From Dysgonamonadaceae bacterium (GTDB lineage Bacteria; Bacteroidota; Bacteroidia; Bacteroidales; Azobacteroidaceae), in contig JAISYG010000053.1 of the NCBI GenBank assembly GCA_031270075.1, forward strand, positions 1-50,370: a stretch of DNA of 50,370 bases, written 5' to 3'. Under the pieces are notes generated by a model, which made no database searches, had not been told where the DNA came from, and was given only the letters and a program-made list of their open reading frames with translations. A program made the position numbers and the translations under genes. Positions 1 through 10,200 of this stretch are shown here, one piece after another (the first letter of the stretch is position 1; each line of letters opens with the position of its first letter).

Positions 1-99
1 AAGATGAAACGAAGCATGATTTTTGTCAAATCACCCAAGTCCATGAAAATAAAAATCATGCGAGTTCCATACGACCATAAAAAAACAAATTATTCACGT

Positions 100-1908
100 A
101 TGAAAACAACAACAACAAAGTATTTCGGAAAACAGAGCCATTGGTTGGCGCTGTCGCTGCTGTCGCTCGTGGCGCTGGTATCGTGCGACAGGGAATCTTC
201 CGTCCCGGACGGATGGGTAAACATGAAAATCGACTTTCGCGGCATGGAAACGGGGACTTCGGAAGAATTGCGGAGCGCATCTTCGGGAATAATTTCCAGC
301 CAACGCATCGTTTTGCCGTCGGGTGAAGAATGGCAGGTCGATCTGAGTGTCGATCCCGAATCGCCGTTACGCGCGAGTTCTCTTCCTTCCAACTCCTATA
401 TCCGGCTGCTTGCGATGGACGGTTCCGGAAATTTGGTACGCTATGTGGACTGGCAGCAAGGCGCAACGGTTCCCGACCTGTACATCCCTGACACGTATTC
501 GTCGTGCGATTTTGTCTGTTACTCATACAAAAATACCACGAATACATTGCCGTCGGGTTATACGGAGGGATCTCCCCTTCCTTCCCTGTCTGTCAGGGAC
601 GGCAGCTCGAATGAATTGCTGCTTTGGCGCGCCTCTGGTGTAACTATTTCTAATGGCGGCTCCGTGGGTCCGGTTACTTTAACCCATCAATTAACGCAGG
701 TAAAACTGGAACTGAACAGCCCTGAGAAGAAGATTACGGGTGTTGATAATACCATTACACTCGGTTCCGCTATTCCCGTCAATACCACTACGGCATATAA
801 TTTTTCGACGGGCGTTCCTGTTACTACCGCAGGCACTTATTCGTCCACCGATTTACCTTTTACATGGCCTACTGTTTCCCCCTCCGGCGTCTCAACGGTT
901 ACCAGCGATCCGCTCACCTTGATTCCTCAGACGGGTTTTACGCTTACAATACCGGCCGGTGCCATAACCATGGAAGCCGGCGTTAGCCAACCGACGGCCA
1001 TTAGTATTCCTTTTTCCAATGCGCTGGAGGCCGGTAAAATACACACGATACGGGTACGTCTAAGGAGTGCTTATACGTTATTTGCTTCGAGTAATATTTA
1101 CTGGGACGGTACTAAGCTTACGTTTGATCCTTATTCCGGTTCGCCTTCCTCTACTACCAGTCCTCAAAAACAAGGGGTTTTGTTTAAATGGGGTTCATTG
1201 ATCGGGCTTTCTGCCAGTCATACTAATAGTACTAGCGATCATACTCTTTACTCCGATGGTATTACTATTTACGTTCCCACGAATTTGACTACTGATCCCT
1301 TGACTAATCATACCTCTTGGACAGCTACTACTGTAACTGCTGCACAATCTGCTTGGTCATCGTCGTCCGGTACGGGTTACTTTGGGATTCCTTATGTTAC
1401 CTCCGATGATTATACCGGTCCAAGCAATGATCGTACTAATAATTACCTGACGACAACCTATCATTCGTCAACGTCGACAGCGGCTTATAAGGGTGATATC
1501 TGCCAATACATAAACAGCGCCTACCGGATGCCGAGGAGCGAGGAGTTTCCTGGTGATAATTCCAGTGCTCCTGATTGGTCGGGTCAGACTGGTATTCCGG
1601 TGTTTGGTAACTCTCCTCCTAATGAAATACCAAATACTAATATTAATGGACAGAGTCTGATTTCTCCTCCTTACGGCATTAAGCTTACTACTGCTGCTAC
1701 CGGTATTGGCGGTTTGTTTTTCCCTGCCTCAGGGTATCGCCACTATCTGGATGGGTCTATGTGCTCCGTAGGTACCCTCGGAAACTATTGGAGTAGTTCG
1801 ACCAACAATGTCTATGCGCACAGCCTGTACTTCTACCGAGGCATTCTGCGCCCGGCATACTCCCCCCATCGGTATGTAGGCTCGTCCGTCCGTTGCGTCC
1901 TCCAATAA
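100..1908 (+). CDS. Fimbrillin-like surface lipoprotein with FISUMP-type C-terminus
   Basis: This is probably a cell-surface or fimbrial lipoprotein; no enzyme motif is visible. The frame is open upstream to base 4, but I place the start at the ATG at 100, because it gives a good lipoprotein signal: a basic start, a Leu/Ser-rich hydrophobic stretch, then the lipobox LVSC followed by DRES, acidic residues as in Bacteroidetes surface-export signals. The product is about 602 aa and rich in Ser and Thr. The N-terminal half resembles the fimbrillin family (PF13149-like). The last 170 residues carry the pattern YRMPRSEEF ... GLFFPASGYR ... YWSSS ... SVRCV seen in FISUMP domains of Bacteroidetes fimbrillins. 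Family placement is by pattern only. It sits directly left of an IS remnant and has no visible partner genes. Confidence 0.7.
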   Translation: MKTTTTKYFGKQSHWLALSLLSLVALVSCDRESSVPDGWVNMKIDFRGMETGTSEELRSASSGIISSQRIVLPSGEEWQVDLSVDPESPLRASSLPSNSYIRLLAMDGSGNLVRYVDWQQGATVPDLYIPDTYSSCDFVCYSYKNTTNTLPSGYTEGSPLPSLSVRDGSSNELLLWRASGVTISNGGSVGPVTLTHQLTQVKLELNSPEKKITGVDNTITLGSAIPVNTTTAYNFSTGVPVTTAGTYSSTDLPFTWPTVSPSGVSTVTSDPLTLIPQTGFTLTIPAGAITMEAGVSQPTAISIPFSNALEAGKIHTIRVRLRSAYTLFASSNIYWDGTKLTFDPYSGSPSSTTSPQKQGVLFKWGSLIGLSASHTNSTSDHTLYSDGITIYVPTNLTTDPLTNHTSWTATTVTAAQSAWSSSSGTGYFGIPYVTSDDYTGPSNDRTNNYLTTTYHSSTSTAAYKGDICQYINSAYRMPRSEEFPGDNSSAPDWSGQTGIPVFGNSPPNEIPNTNINGQSLISPPYGIKLTTAATGIGGLFFPASGYRHYLDGSMCSVGTLGNYWSSSTNNVYAHSLYFYRGILRPAYSPHRYVGSSVRCVLQ

Positions 1909-1910
1909 CA

Positions 1911-2209
1911 GAGGGTGTGTCAAAAGAGACATGCCTTTTTTTAACAGTCAAAAGGTCGAACTTTCTCAAGCTCGGCCTTTGAGTTTTCCTAAAATCTTCC
2001 TAATTTTGGGTATTCAAAAAAATTCTATGGCAAAGTTACATTTTCGTCCTTACATACCCAGCCAAACGCTTCTTTTTCCAAACAGGATGGATGAAGATAT
2101 TGCGGCAAACGATCCGGTTCGTATTGTCAACGCTTTGGTCGATAGCTTGGATCTAAGTGGGATCAAGGCTCTTTATAAAGAATATGGCCGCAGTCCCTGT
2201 GCGGTATAA
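1911..2209 (+). mobile_element. Left-end remnant of an IS1182-type insertion sequence
   Basis: The remnant begins a few bases after the preceding stop with GAGGGTGTGTCAAAA, which looks like an IS terminal repeat. A short leader and the first 60 codons of a transposase follow. No matching right-hand end is seen before 2414, so the element has lost its 3' part. The exact right edge of the remnant is uncertain. The stretch 2210-2414 holds only AT-rich sequence and the candidate promoter region of the next gene. Confidence 0.6.
2027..2209 (+). pseudogene. Truncated IS1182-family transposase (N-terminal fragment)
   Basis: The fragment starts MAKLHFRPYIPSQ and continues through PNRMDEDIAANDPVRIVN and IKALYKEYGR, the conserved start of IS1182/InsH-like transposases (PF05598 N-terminal domain). 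Full-length members are several hundred residues long; here the match breaks after about 55 residues (YGRSPCAV) and the frame stops. The DDE catalytic core is missing, so it cannot be active. The open frame reaches back to 1931, but the ATG at 2027 is the usual family start. Confidence 0.75.
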
Positions 2210-2326
2210 TATAGCACCTCAAAAAAAGATTTAGCCTAAATTTCAGAAAAACCGCATTTTTTATTGCAGTTCTAATAAAAAAACCCTACTTTAGCGCCGC
2301 GTTTGTATTCTACAAGATTATCTATT

Positions 2327-2410
2327 GAATCCGGTGTATCGGATTCGTGTTATTTTTTAATTTGAGAAATGAATCTTTTCTCACTTTTGTCAAATTTTAA
2401 ATTATATTTG
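2327..2410 (+). promoter_or_regulatory. Candidate operator and -7 element upstream of the lyase gene
   Basis: A 7-bp inverted repeat, GAATCCG-6 bp-CGGATTC, lies at 2327-2346. A TATATTTG box that fits the Bacteroidetes -7 consensus lies at 2403-2410, ending only 4 bp before the start codon at 2415. The nearest TTTG (2386-2389) is only 13 bp upstream of the box, too close for a standard promoter. The site is therefore weakly supported; if used, the mRNA would be almost leaderless. Confidence 0.3.
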
Positions 2411-2414
2411 CATC

Positions 2415-3620
2415 ATGAAACAGTTGATATTATTACTGCTGTTTTCTATTACAGTGGCCTCGTGCGGGCATGCTCAGTTGCCGGATACTAAAATATGGAA
2501 TGCAGCGCACCTGGCGGAAGTCAAAGAAAAAATAGAGCAAAACGACCGGATGTATGTGCCGGCCTGCGAGATTTTGCAGAAAAAGGCTGACAACCATCTC
2601 CAGACGGAATTTTACTCCGTCATGCGGAAAAAACATGTTTCGCCCACCGGCGACAAGCATGATTACATGAGTATGGCGCCTTATTTCTGGCCTGATCCCC
2701 ATACGCCCGACGGTTTACCGTATATTACCCGCGATGGCGAACGGAATCCGGAACTGAATGAATACGACCGCAATTCACTCGGAAGCATGTGCGAAATGGT
2801 TATCGACCTGTCGCTGGCATCCTATGTTACCGGAAAGCGCGAATATGCCGATAAGGCGGCCGAGCAGTTGCGCGTCTGGTTTTTGAATTCTGAAACGAAG
2901 ATGAATCCTCATCTGACGTATGCGCAGTTTGTTCCGGGACAAAATGACAACAAAGGACGCAGCTACGGGATTATTGATGTGTATTCTTTTGTTGAAATGC
3001 TGGATGGAGTGGCGATTTTGCAACAGGCGAATGTGTTTACTTCCGAAGATACCAAGGCATTGCAGACCTGGTTTAAAGATTTTCTGCAATGGCTAACGAC
3101 CAGCAAAATGGGATTGACGGAAAAAAAGGCAAGCAACAATCACAGTATAGCTTACGATGCCACTTGCGCCCGCTTTGCCCTCTTCGTCAATGATACCGGT
3201 CTGTTTAATACGATTCTGTCGGAATTTCCCGAAAAACGGCTGTATCTTCAAATCAACCCCGACGGAAGTCAGCCGGAGGAATTGCGACGTACGTTGGGAT
3301 TGCATTATCCTTTGTACAATATTGATCATATATTGGATATTTGTCAGATGGCGGGCGAGAGTGGTAAAATACTCTATTTCAATCACTCGGAAGATGGAAG
3401 GGGCGTCGGCAAAGCAATTGATTTTATGGCTCAATATGCAGGAAAACCTCAAAGTGAATTTCCCTACCAGCAGATTCACGGGTGGAAAAGTTCGCAAAAT
3501 TATCTTTTCTGGATATTGAAACGTGCGTCTTACTTTGATGATACAAAGGGATATGACGAAATCTTCCTGAAAAATTATCAGCCCAACTATTCGGAGCGGA
3601 ATTATTTACTTTATTATTAA
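2415..3620 (+). CDS. Alginate-lyase-fold polysaccharide lyase (PL38-like)
   Basis: This is a predicted polysaccharide lyase (PF05426 superfamily, (alpha/alpha)-toroid fold) that would cleave uronic-acid polymers by beta-elimination and leave unsaturated uronyl ends. The 401-aa protein has a signal with a possible lipobox (VASC), so it is periplasmic or outer-membrane attached. The segment SNNHSIAYDA holds Asn241-Asn242-His243, matching the Asn/His catalytic motif of this fold, and LGLHYPLYN further on supplies a conserved His/Tyr segment. The length and the motif APYFWPDPHTPDGLPYITRDG fit the Bacteroidetes members I associate with PL38, which include alginate and glucuronan lyases. PL38 and the substrate are inference. 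It lies 9 bp from GH88, so the two are co-transcribed. Confidence 0.75.
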   Translation: MKQLILLLLFSITVASCGHAQLPDTKIWNAAHLAEVKEKIEQNDRMYVPACEILQKKADNHLQTEFYSVMRKKHVSPTGDKHDYMSMAPYFWPDPHTPDGLPYITRDGERNPELNEYDRNSLGSMCEMVIDLSLASYVTGKREYADKAAEQLRVWFLNSETKMNPHLTYAQFVPGQNDNKGRSYGIIDVYSFVEMLDGVAILQQANVFTSEDTKALQTWFKDFLQWLTTSKMGLTEKKASNNHSIAYDATCARFALFVNDTGLFNTILSEFPEKRLYLQINPDGSQPEELRRTLGLHYPLYNIDHILDICQMAGESGKILYFNHSEDGRGVGKAIDFMAQYAGKPQSEFPYQQIHGWKSSQNYLFWILKRASYFDDTKGYDEIFLKNYQPNYSERNYLLYY

Positions 3621-3629
3621 TAAAATCCA

Positions 3630-4841
3630 ATGATTTGTATGCACTCTAAATTCGTACTATTTTTGTCTGTCCTGGTTTTTACAGGATGTAACAGCCTTCG
3701 TTCTCAACAGGAGAATATCGTTCGAAAAGATTTTGATTTTGCTTCCAAACAGTTGTTGGTCGCAGTTTCTGAAGTAGAAAAAGCGAAACAGAATGCAATT
3801 CCCGGTAAAGTCAGTCCACGGACATTGAACGCCGATGGGGGATTGCAATTAGTGGCCTCACGTGACTGGACCAGTGGATTTTTTCCGGGTTCGCTTTGGT
3901 ATATGTATGAATATACGAACAATGATGAATGGAAAGAATTGGCTAAAAAGTACACCGCGCCGATAGAACCTGAGAAAATGAATGGAGGCGATCACGACAT
4001 AGGATTTAAACTGTATTGCAGTTTTGGGAATGGCTATCGCTTGACGAAGGATCCATCCTACAGGAGTATTCTTATACAGGCGGCTAAAACGTTGACTACA
4101 AGGTTTAAATCGAATGCCGGAATTATTCGCTCATGGGATCATAATACCGGTAAATGGCAATGTCCGGTTATTATTGATAATATGATGAATTTGGAGTTGT
4201 TGTTTTGGGCGTTCAAAGAAACCCGGGATTCCGTATATTATCAGATTGCCGTTAGCCATGCGAAAAAAACGATTGAAAATCATTTCCGAAAGGATTATAG
4301 TTCCTATCATGTAGTTGATTATGACACAATAACAGGCGAAGTGCTGAAAAAGAATACGCATCAGGGATACGCCCACGAAACGGCTTGGGCGCGCGGGCAA
4401 GCTTGGGGAATGTATGGGTACACCATGTGCTTTCGTGAAACGGGAGATACGGCATACCTTGAACAGGCTAAAGCGATTACCCATTTTATTTTTACCAATA
4501 AAAATTTGCCTGAAGATTTGATTCCGTATTGGGACTTTGATGCTCCGGGAATACCGGATGAGCCACGCGACGTGTCGGCTGCTGCGATCTGTGCATCGGC
4601 TTTATACGAACTCAGCCTGTATGATACCGAGAATGCGATTCAATACAGACAGTGGGCAGATGCCATTTTGGATAACCTGAGTCGCGATTACCGATCTCCA
4701 TTAAACGAAAACAGAGGATTTCTATTATTACATAGCACCGGTATCAAACCAATGAATATAGAGATTGATGTTCCTCTGTCGTATGCCGACTATTATTTTT
4801 TGGAAGCCTTATTGCGAAAACAAAAAATGAAATCCCGATGA
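3630..4841 (+). CDS. GH88 unsaturated uronyl hydrolase
   Basis: This family removes the 4,5-unsaturated uronic acid left by a lyase, by hydrating its double bond. The 403-aa product begins with a lipoprotein signal (FTGC); a start at the second Met (3639) is equally possible. Two Asp residues match the catalytic pair of Bacillus unsaturated glucuronyl hydrolase: Asp123 in GGDHDIGF and Asp183 in IIDNMMNLELL. HETAWARGQAWGMYG is also a family hallmark. Placement directly after a lyase gene is what the pathway predicts. The stop overlaps the GH2 start by ATGA, so the two are translationally coupled. The family call is firm; the sugar linkage is not. Confidence 0.9.
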   Translation: MICMHSKFVLFLSVLVFTGCNSLRSQQENIVRKDFDFASKQLLVAVSEVEKAKQNAIPGKVSPRTLNADGGLQLVASRDWTSGFFPGSLWYMYEYTNNDEWKELAKKYTAPIEPEKMNGGDHDIGFKLYCSFGNGYRLTKDPSYRSILIQAAKTLTTRFKSNAGIIRSWDHNTGKWQCPVIIDNMMNLELLFWAFKETRDSVYYQIAVSHAKKTIENHFRKDYSSYHVVDYDTITGEVLKKNTHQGYAHETAWARGQAWGMYGYTMCFRETGDTAYLEQAKAITHFIFTNKNLPEDLIPYWDFDAPGIPDEPRDVSAAAICASALYELSLYDTENAIQYRQWADAILDNLSRDYRSPLNENRGFLLLHSTGIKPMNIEIDVPLSYADYYFLEALLRKQKMKSR

Positions 4842-7252
4842 TAAACAGGAAGATTGGCAAGTATCGTTTGATCTGGATTACGGGCTTGTTTTTTGGCTGG
4901 ACATCGCTGTTAGGCCAGATCAATTATCCTTTAAAAATCCGTTTAAATAACGATTGGGAGTTTCTGAAAGGGGATTTGGGAAGTATTTGGGAAGGGGTTC
5001 GGCCCATCCGACCGGACGATCCGGAAGCAGTCCCCCTTTGGGAAAAAGTATCGCTTCCCCATTGTTTTAATGCGGAAGATGCGGTAGATCCTTATACCAA
5101 TTATTATGAAGGTCCCGGATGGTACCGGACTTATCTGGACGTTCGGAATCCATACGAAAACGGACGAACGATCCTTCAATTCGAAGGAGCCGGACCCAAG
5201 ACAACGGTGTATATTTATACTACCGAAGTGAAAAAACATACGGGTGGATATGATGAATGGACTTGCGATATTACCGATGCGGTAAAGCAATTCTTGCAAT
5301 CGAAAGACGCCGGACGATTGAAAGGAAAAGTGCCTCTGTTGGTTCGTTGCGATAACTCCCGTGATGCGGAAATGATTCCGTCCGACCTCTCGGATTTCAC
5401 TATTTACGGCGGAATTTACCGTTATCTGAATCTGGTTTATTTGCCCGAAGTTTCCATTTCCCAAATGCAAATCGATGTTCAAATGGATAATAAAGGGAAA
5501 AAAGGAACGGTGGATTTGAATTTCGGATTCTTAAATCCGGCGAAGAATGATTCGTGGAAGATGGATATACAAATGGTGTCCCCAAACGGCAAGATTCTGG
5601 CCGAGGAAACCTATAATCCCCTATCCTCCGGCTTACCGGAATTTCAATTGAATATAGAAAAACCCTCTTTGTGGTCGCCCGATACTCCGGTTTTATACAC
5701 TTGTGAAGCCCGTTTGATAACCGGTAAAGATACAACGGTTTGGCGAGATTCTTTTGGTTTTCGCAGCTATGAATTTGTCGAAAAAGGCCCTTTCTTGCTG
5801 AACGGCAAACGCTTATTGCTGAAAGGTACACATCGCCACGAAGACCATGCCGGCGTGGGCGCAGCCATGACCGAAGAAATGATGATTCGCGAAATGGAAA
5901 TGATTAAAGCCATGGGGGCCAATTTTATCCGGTTAGGGCATTACCAGCAGTCGCGCATAATTCTGGAACAATGCGATAAATTGGGGATTTTGGTTTGGGA
6001 AGAAATCCCCTGGTGCCGCGGTGGATTGGGCGGCGAGGCCTATCAACATCAGGCAAAAGAGATGTTGAGCCACATGATTACCCAGCACCGGAATCATCCG
6101 TCGGTCATTCTTTGGGGCTTGGGAAATGAAAACGACTGGCCGAACGATTTTCCCACGTTCGATCAAGAGGCTATCCGTTCGTTTATGAGAGAATTGAATG
6201 ACTTATCGCATCAATTGGACGGTTCCCGTTTGACTGCCATTCGTCGCTGTGATTTCTGCAAAGACATCCCCGATGTGTATTCCCCGTCGATTTGGGCGGG
6301 TTGGTACAGCAATAAATACATTGACTATCAGGAGTTGACAAAAAAGAAGTTCAATCCGGTTCCTCGTTTCCTGCATGTGGAATGGGGCGGTGACAGTCAT
6401 GCCCGCCGTCATGCGGAACATCCCAATGCGCACAGCAAACGTCCGCCGACAGATGGCGATTGGAGCGAAACATATATTTGCGACCTGTTCGACTGGCATT
6501 TGAAGGAGCAGGAAAATATGCCTTGGTTGACGGGCACGGCTTTTTGGGTATTCAAGGATTTTGCGACGCCCATCCGTCCCGAAAATCCGGTGCCTTACGT
6601 CAACCAAAAAGGAGTTGTGGAGCGCGATTTGACGCTGAAAGAAAGTTATTATGTTTTTCAATCGTATTGGACGGATGCGCCGATGATTCATATTTACGGG
6701 CATACTTGGCCGGTTCGCTGGGGCGATGCGGAGGAAGAAAAAGAACTGAAAGTTTATTCCAACTGCGAAGAAGTAACGTTGTTCCTGAACGGCCAACGGT
6801 TGGACAAAAAGAAACGCCATTCACAGGATTTTCCGGCAGCCGGTTTGCGTTGGAAAACGGCTTTGAAAAAGGGAAAAAACACCGTCCAAGCCATAGGAAA
6901 AAAGGGAAAACAAACGGTTTCCGATGAAATTACTTTTGAATATCAGACGGAAAAATGGGGCAAGGAAGTGCAAATAAAATTATCGGTGATGGAAGATACG
7001 CCCGCATACGCCTGGATTGAGGCCGAACTGCTCGACGAAAAAGGTGTTTTGTGCCTCGATTCCGGGAAATTCCTGTTTTTTGAATCTGTTGGCGATGGGC
7101 ATTTGATGGTTAATCAGGGAACTTCGTTCGGTTCTAAAAAAGTGCAGGCATCCAATGGCAAGGCCCGTGTGAAACTGGATAAGAACGGGGGACGGAATGT
7201 GGTTTCGGTCCGGGCAGACGGGATACGGTCGGTATTCATTGATCTCTTTTAA
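4838..7252 (+). CDS. Glycoside hydrolase family 2 (beta-glucuronidase or beta-galactosidase type)
   Basis: This is an 804-aa retaining exo-glycosidase, probably trimming non-reducing sugars from imported oligosaccharides. An N-terminal hydrophobic signal ends near LLGQ, suggesting the periplasm. The order is a jelly-roll sugar-binding domain (about 35-200), an Ig-like domain, a TIM barrel (about 310-610), and C-terminal beta-domains including a DUF4982-like part. Glu431 in LGNENDW is the expected acid/base and Glu515 in FLHVEWGGD the expected nucleophile. RLGHYQQS is also typical of GH2. Beside a lyase and GH88, a beta-glucuronidase role is attractive, but specificity within GH2 cannot be read here. 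The 3' end overlaps the convergent HTCS gene by 17 bp. Confidence 0.88.
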   Translation: MINRKIGKYRLIWITGLFFGWTSLLGQINYPLKIRLNNDWEFLKGDLGSIWEGVRPIRPDDPEAVPLWEKVSLPHCFNAEDAVDPYTNYYEGPGWYRTYLDVRNPYENGRTILQFEGAGPKTTVYIYTTEVKKHTGGYDEWTCDITDAVKQFLQSKDAGRLKGKVPLLVRCDNSRDAEMIPSDLSDFTIYGGIYRYLNLVYLPEVSISQMQIDVQMDNKGKKGTVDLNFGFLNPAKNDSWKMDIQMVSPNGKILAEETYNPLSSGLPEFQLNIEKPSLWSPDTPVLYTCEARLITGKDTTVWRDSFGFRSYEFVEKGPFLLNGKRLLLKGTHRHEDHAGVGAAMTEEMMIREMEMIKAMGANFIRLGHYQQSRIILEQCDKLGILVWEEIPWCRGGLGGEAYQHQAKEMLSHMITQHRNHPSVILWGLGNENDWPNDFPTFDQEAIRSFMRELNDLSHQLDGSRLTAIRRCDFCKDIPDVYSPSIWAGWYSNKYIDYQELTKKKFNPVPRFLHVEWGGDSHARRHAEHPNAHSKRPPTDGDWSETYICDLFDWHLKEQENMPWLTGTAFWVFKDFATPIRPENPVPYVNQKGVVERDLTLKESYYVFQSYWTDAPMIHIYGHTWPVRWGDAEEEKELKVYSNCEEVTLFLNGQRLDKKKRHSQDFPAAGLRWKTALKKGKNTVQAIGKKGKQTVSDEITFEYQTEKWGKEVQIKLSVMEDTPAYAWIEAELLDEKGVLCLDSGKFLFFESVGDGHLMVNQGTSFGSKKVQASNGKARVKLDKNGGRNVVSVRADGIRSVFIDLF

Positions 7253-10200
7253 ATTCCGTCGGCGTCATCCCATAATGCTTTTTAAAATACGTACTGAAAT
7301 ACTTTGAATCATTAAATCCCACCATGAGCGCTATTTCCGAAACATTGTACTGCGAATCTTTCAGTAATTGCGCCGCCCGTTTCATCCGGATATCGAGGAT
7401 AAATTCCTTGATGGACATGCCGGTGGCATCGTTGATTTTCCGGTACAATAATGTTCGGCTGGCTGCCATATCCGCTACAAAACGTTCGACATCATAATCG
7501 GGATTTTGGATATTGTTTTCGGCAAAAGTAACCGCTTTTTTGAAAAAGGCTTCATCGACCGAAGTAACGACCACCTGCGAGGGTTCGACTACATATTTCT
7601 TGGAGTATAAAGCTTTCAAATGCTTGCGGCTTTCAATTAAATTCCGGATTTGCTGAATCAGGAAATCCATATCGAACGGTTTCTCGATAAAAACGGCTGC
7701 GCCTTCTTTCAAACTGGCCGTCCGCTTGTTTTGATTGGCCGTAGCAGACAACATGATAATTGGAATATGGCTTGTTTTTAGATTGTTTTTCAGTCGTTTG
7801 CAGACTTCAAATCCGTCTAATTCCGGCATCATCAAATCGGTAATCACTATGGACGGATTAATTTTTTGTACGAGTTCGATGCCTTCGTAACCGTTTTTTG
7901 CCGGATAAACGGAAAATTCTTTGGAAAGTTCCTTTACCAAGTACTCTTTCAGCGATTCATCGTCTTCAATAATCACTAACTCCGGTTGCGTCCGGTTTTT
8001 CTTTTCTTCCGGCTTTTCCATGGACGAATATTTATCCAGCGATTTCAATTCCGAGAGGGTATATTGGAAAGTATGGCTTTCCGCACCGGAGTCTTTGAGT
8101 TGCGTTTCATCTTCCGCATCGGCCGTTTGAAAAGGGAGAGTAACCCGGAACATCACTTCGTCCCTGCGTATGACCGGCTGTATGGCGCCGCCCAAAGCCA
8201 GAACCAATTCTTTGGCAATGGAAAGTCCCAGTCCCGTACTTTCCTGAAAAGTCGTTTTTTGGGCGGAAAGATTGGAAAACGATTCAAATAGATGCTCTTC
8301 ATCCTTCGGAGTGATGGTTGTGCCGGTATTGATAATTTCAAATATGAGCGTCCGGACGTCGGAATTGTCCGATGCATGAGCCAATGCAATTTTGAAAATG
8401 ACCGATTCGCCTTCCGGGGAATATTTCATGGCATTGGAAAACAGGTTCGTAAATATTTTTTCCGTCAGATCGGAATCGAACCATACGTTCAGTCGGGGAG
8501 TAAAGGCGTCGATTTCAGTGAACATATACTTGCTCTGGGCGTAGGGCACGAATAGATTGAACAAACCGGAAGTAAAACCAATGATATCGCCCGTTTGGTA
8601 ATCCGGATTGATTTTCTTGCTTTCTATTTTTCGAAATTCGAGTAATTGATTGATTAGCCTTTGAATACGCCGGACGTTGTGCTCAATCAACTGCCGGTAA
8701 TCATTGCCCGGATGTTCCGGCGGAAGCGTTTTTTCCAAGCGTTTCAACGGATCGAGAATCAGGGTTAAGGGCGTTTTCAGGTCGTGGGAAATGTTGGTAA
8801 AGAAATTGATGCGCATTTGCGTGATTTCGTTTATTTTTTCCTTTTCCATTTTTTCCAGTTCAATTTTGTGATGGAAATTCTTTTTGTCGGAAAAATACTT
8901 CCAAATCAGATACATCATACAGAGAAAAGCGATAATATACAGGATGTAAGCCCACATAGAAAACCACGGCGCCGGTTTGACTTCAAAAGTGAAACGGGTG
9001 ATTTTCTTGCCCCATATTCCGTCGTTATTGGCCGCTTTTATTTCAAACGTATACATTCCGGGCGGCAGATTAGCATATTGGACGTAATGTTGTCCGGGCG
9101 GTAAAATCTGCCATTCCTTGGAAATACCGGATAGCCGGCAGGAGAAACGGTTTTTAAGCGGTTCCAAATAGCTGTTGGACGAAAATTCGATGCCGATATT
9201 GGTTTGTTTGTAAGAAAGGCTGAGGGGCGGTTTGGGCTTGCTTTTTTCCATAAACGTCAACATACTGATATCTTTCGGCAAGGGCGAATCTTTGGTTTCC
9301 GGCGTAACTTTTTTGTTGTTGATGAAAAAGCCGGAAAGAAATACTTTGGGAAGTTGCTGATTCACACGTATTTTTTCCGGATTAAATACGATAAATCCAT
9401 TCGTTCCGCCGAACAGCATATCGCCCGACGCTGTTTGATAACAGGATTGTGGATAAAACGACCCGTAAATGCGGGAATCGACGATATTTATTTTTTGAAA
9501 ATGGTGTTGAAAAGGGTCGTAGCAGATCAAGCCGTTGTCTGTGGCCAACCAGATGAAATGTGTTGTTTGGTCTTCCAATATACTGAATACGGTTTTGGCG
9601 TCGAATCCGGACTCACGGTTGAAATTACGGTAAGTCCCGTCGCTCGAAAACCGGTTGACGCCGCCGCCCCGCGTTCCTATCCACACATCGGACGAAGAAG
9701 CGACGCAGTAACAGTTGAGAATATTCGTCGCATAATGGGAACTTTCAATCAGGTATTTTTTGAAAATTTCTTCCTTTTCGGTGTCAAACAAGAGTAATCC
9801 CGTGCGGGTGAAGAGGAAAAGCGCCTGGTCACGTGTCCGCATCATTTTGATAATAGATGGATTAGAGATGTTAATCTTTCGCGTTGTATGATTTTTCAGG
9901 GAATAGTAAAACAAGCCGTTTTCAGGGTCGGAAATCCAAATTCCGCTATCGGCTTGCAGTACAAAATCGTAGACATTGAGGTAACGAGCATCGTTCGTCG
10001 GCGAAAATATCTTCATATCCTTGAATGTTCCGGATGGGGTATGATAGACATTGATTCCGCCGTTGTAAGTAGCAATGCTTAAATTTTCCCGCGATTCATC
10101 GAAACGCAAAATCTTAACCATATCGAAATTAATCGTGTTTTTGGAATGATGGGTGTAGTAAGTAAATTCATCTTTTTTCCGGTCCCAAAAATTGATGCCG

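Noticed and set aside
4..99. N-terminal extension of the first gene
   Set aside because: The extra 32 residues would bury the lipoprotein signal; the ATG at 100 gives a proper signal peptide.
2210..2414. Search for the right end of the IS1182 remnant
   Set aside because: No sequence complementary to the GAGGGTGTGTCAAAA end was seen, so I do not call a complete element.
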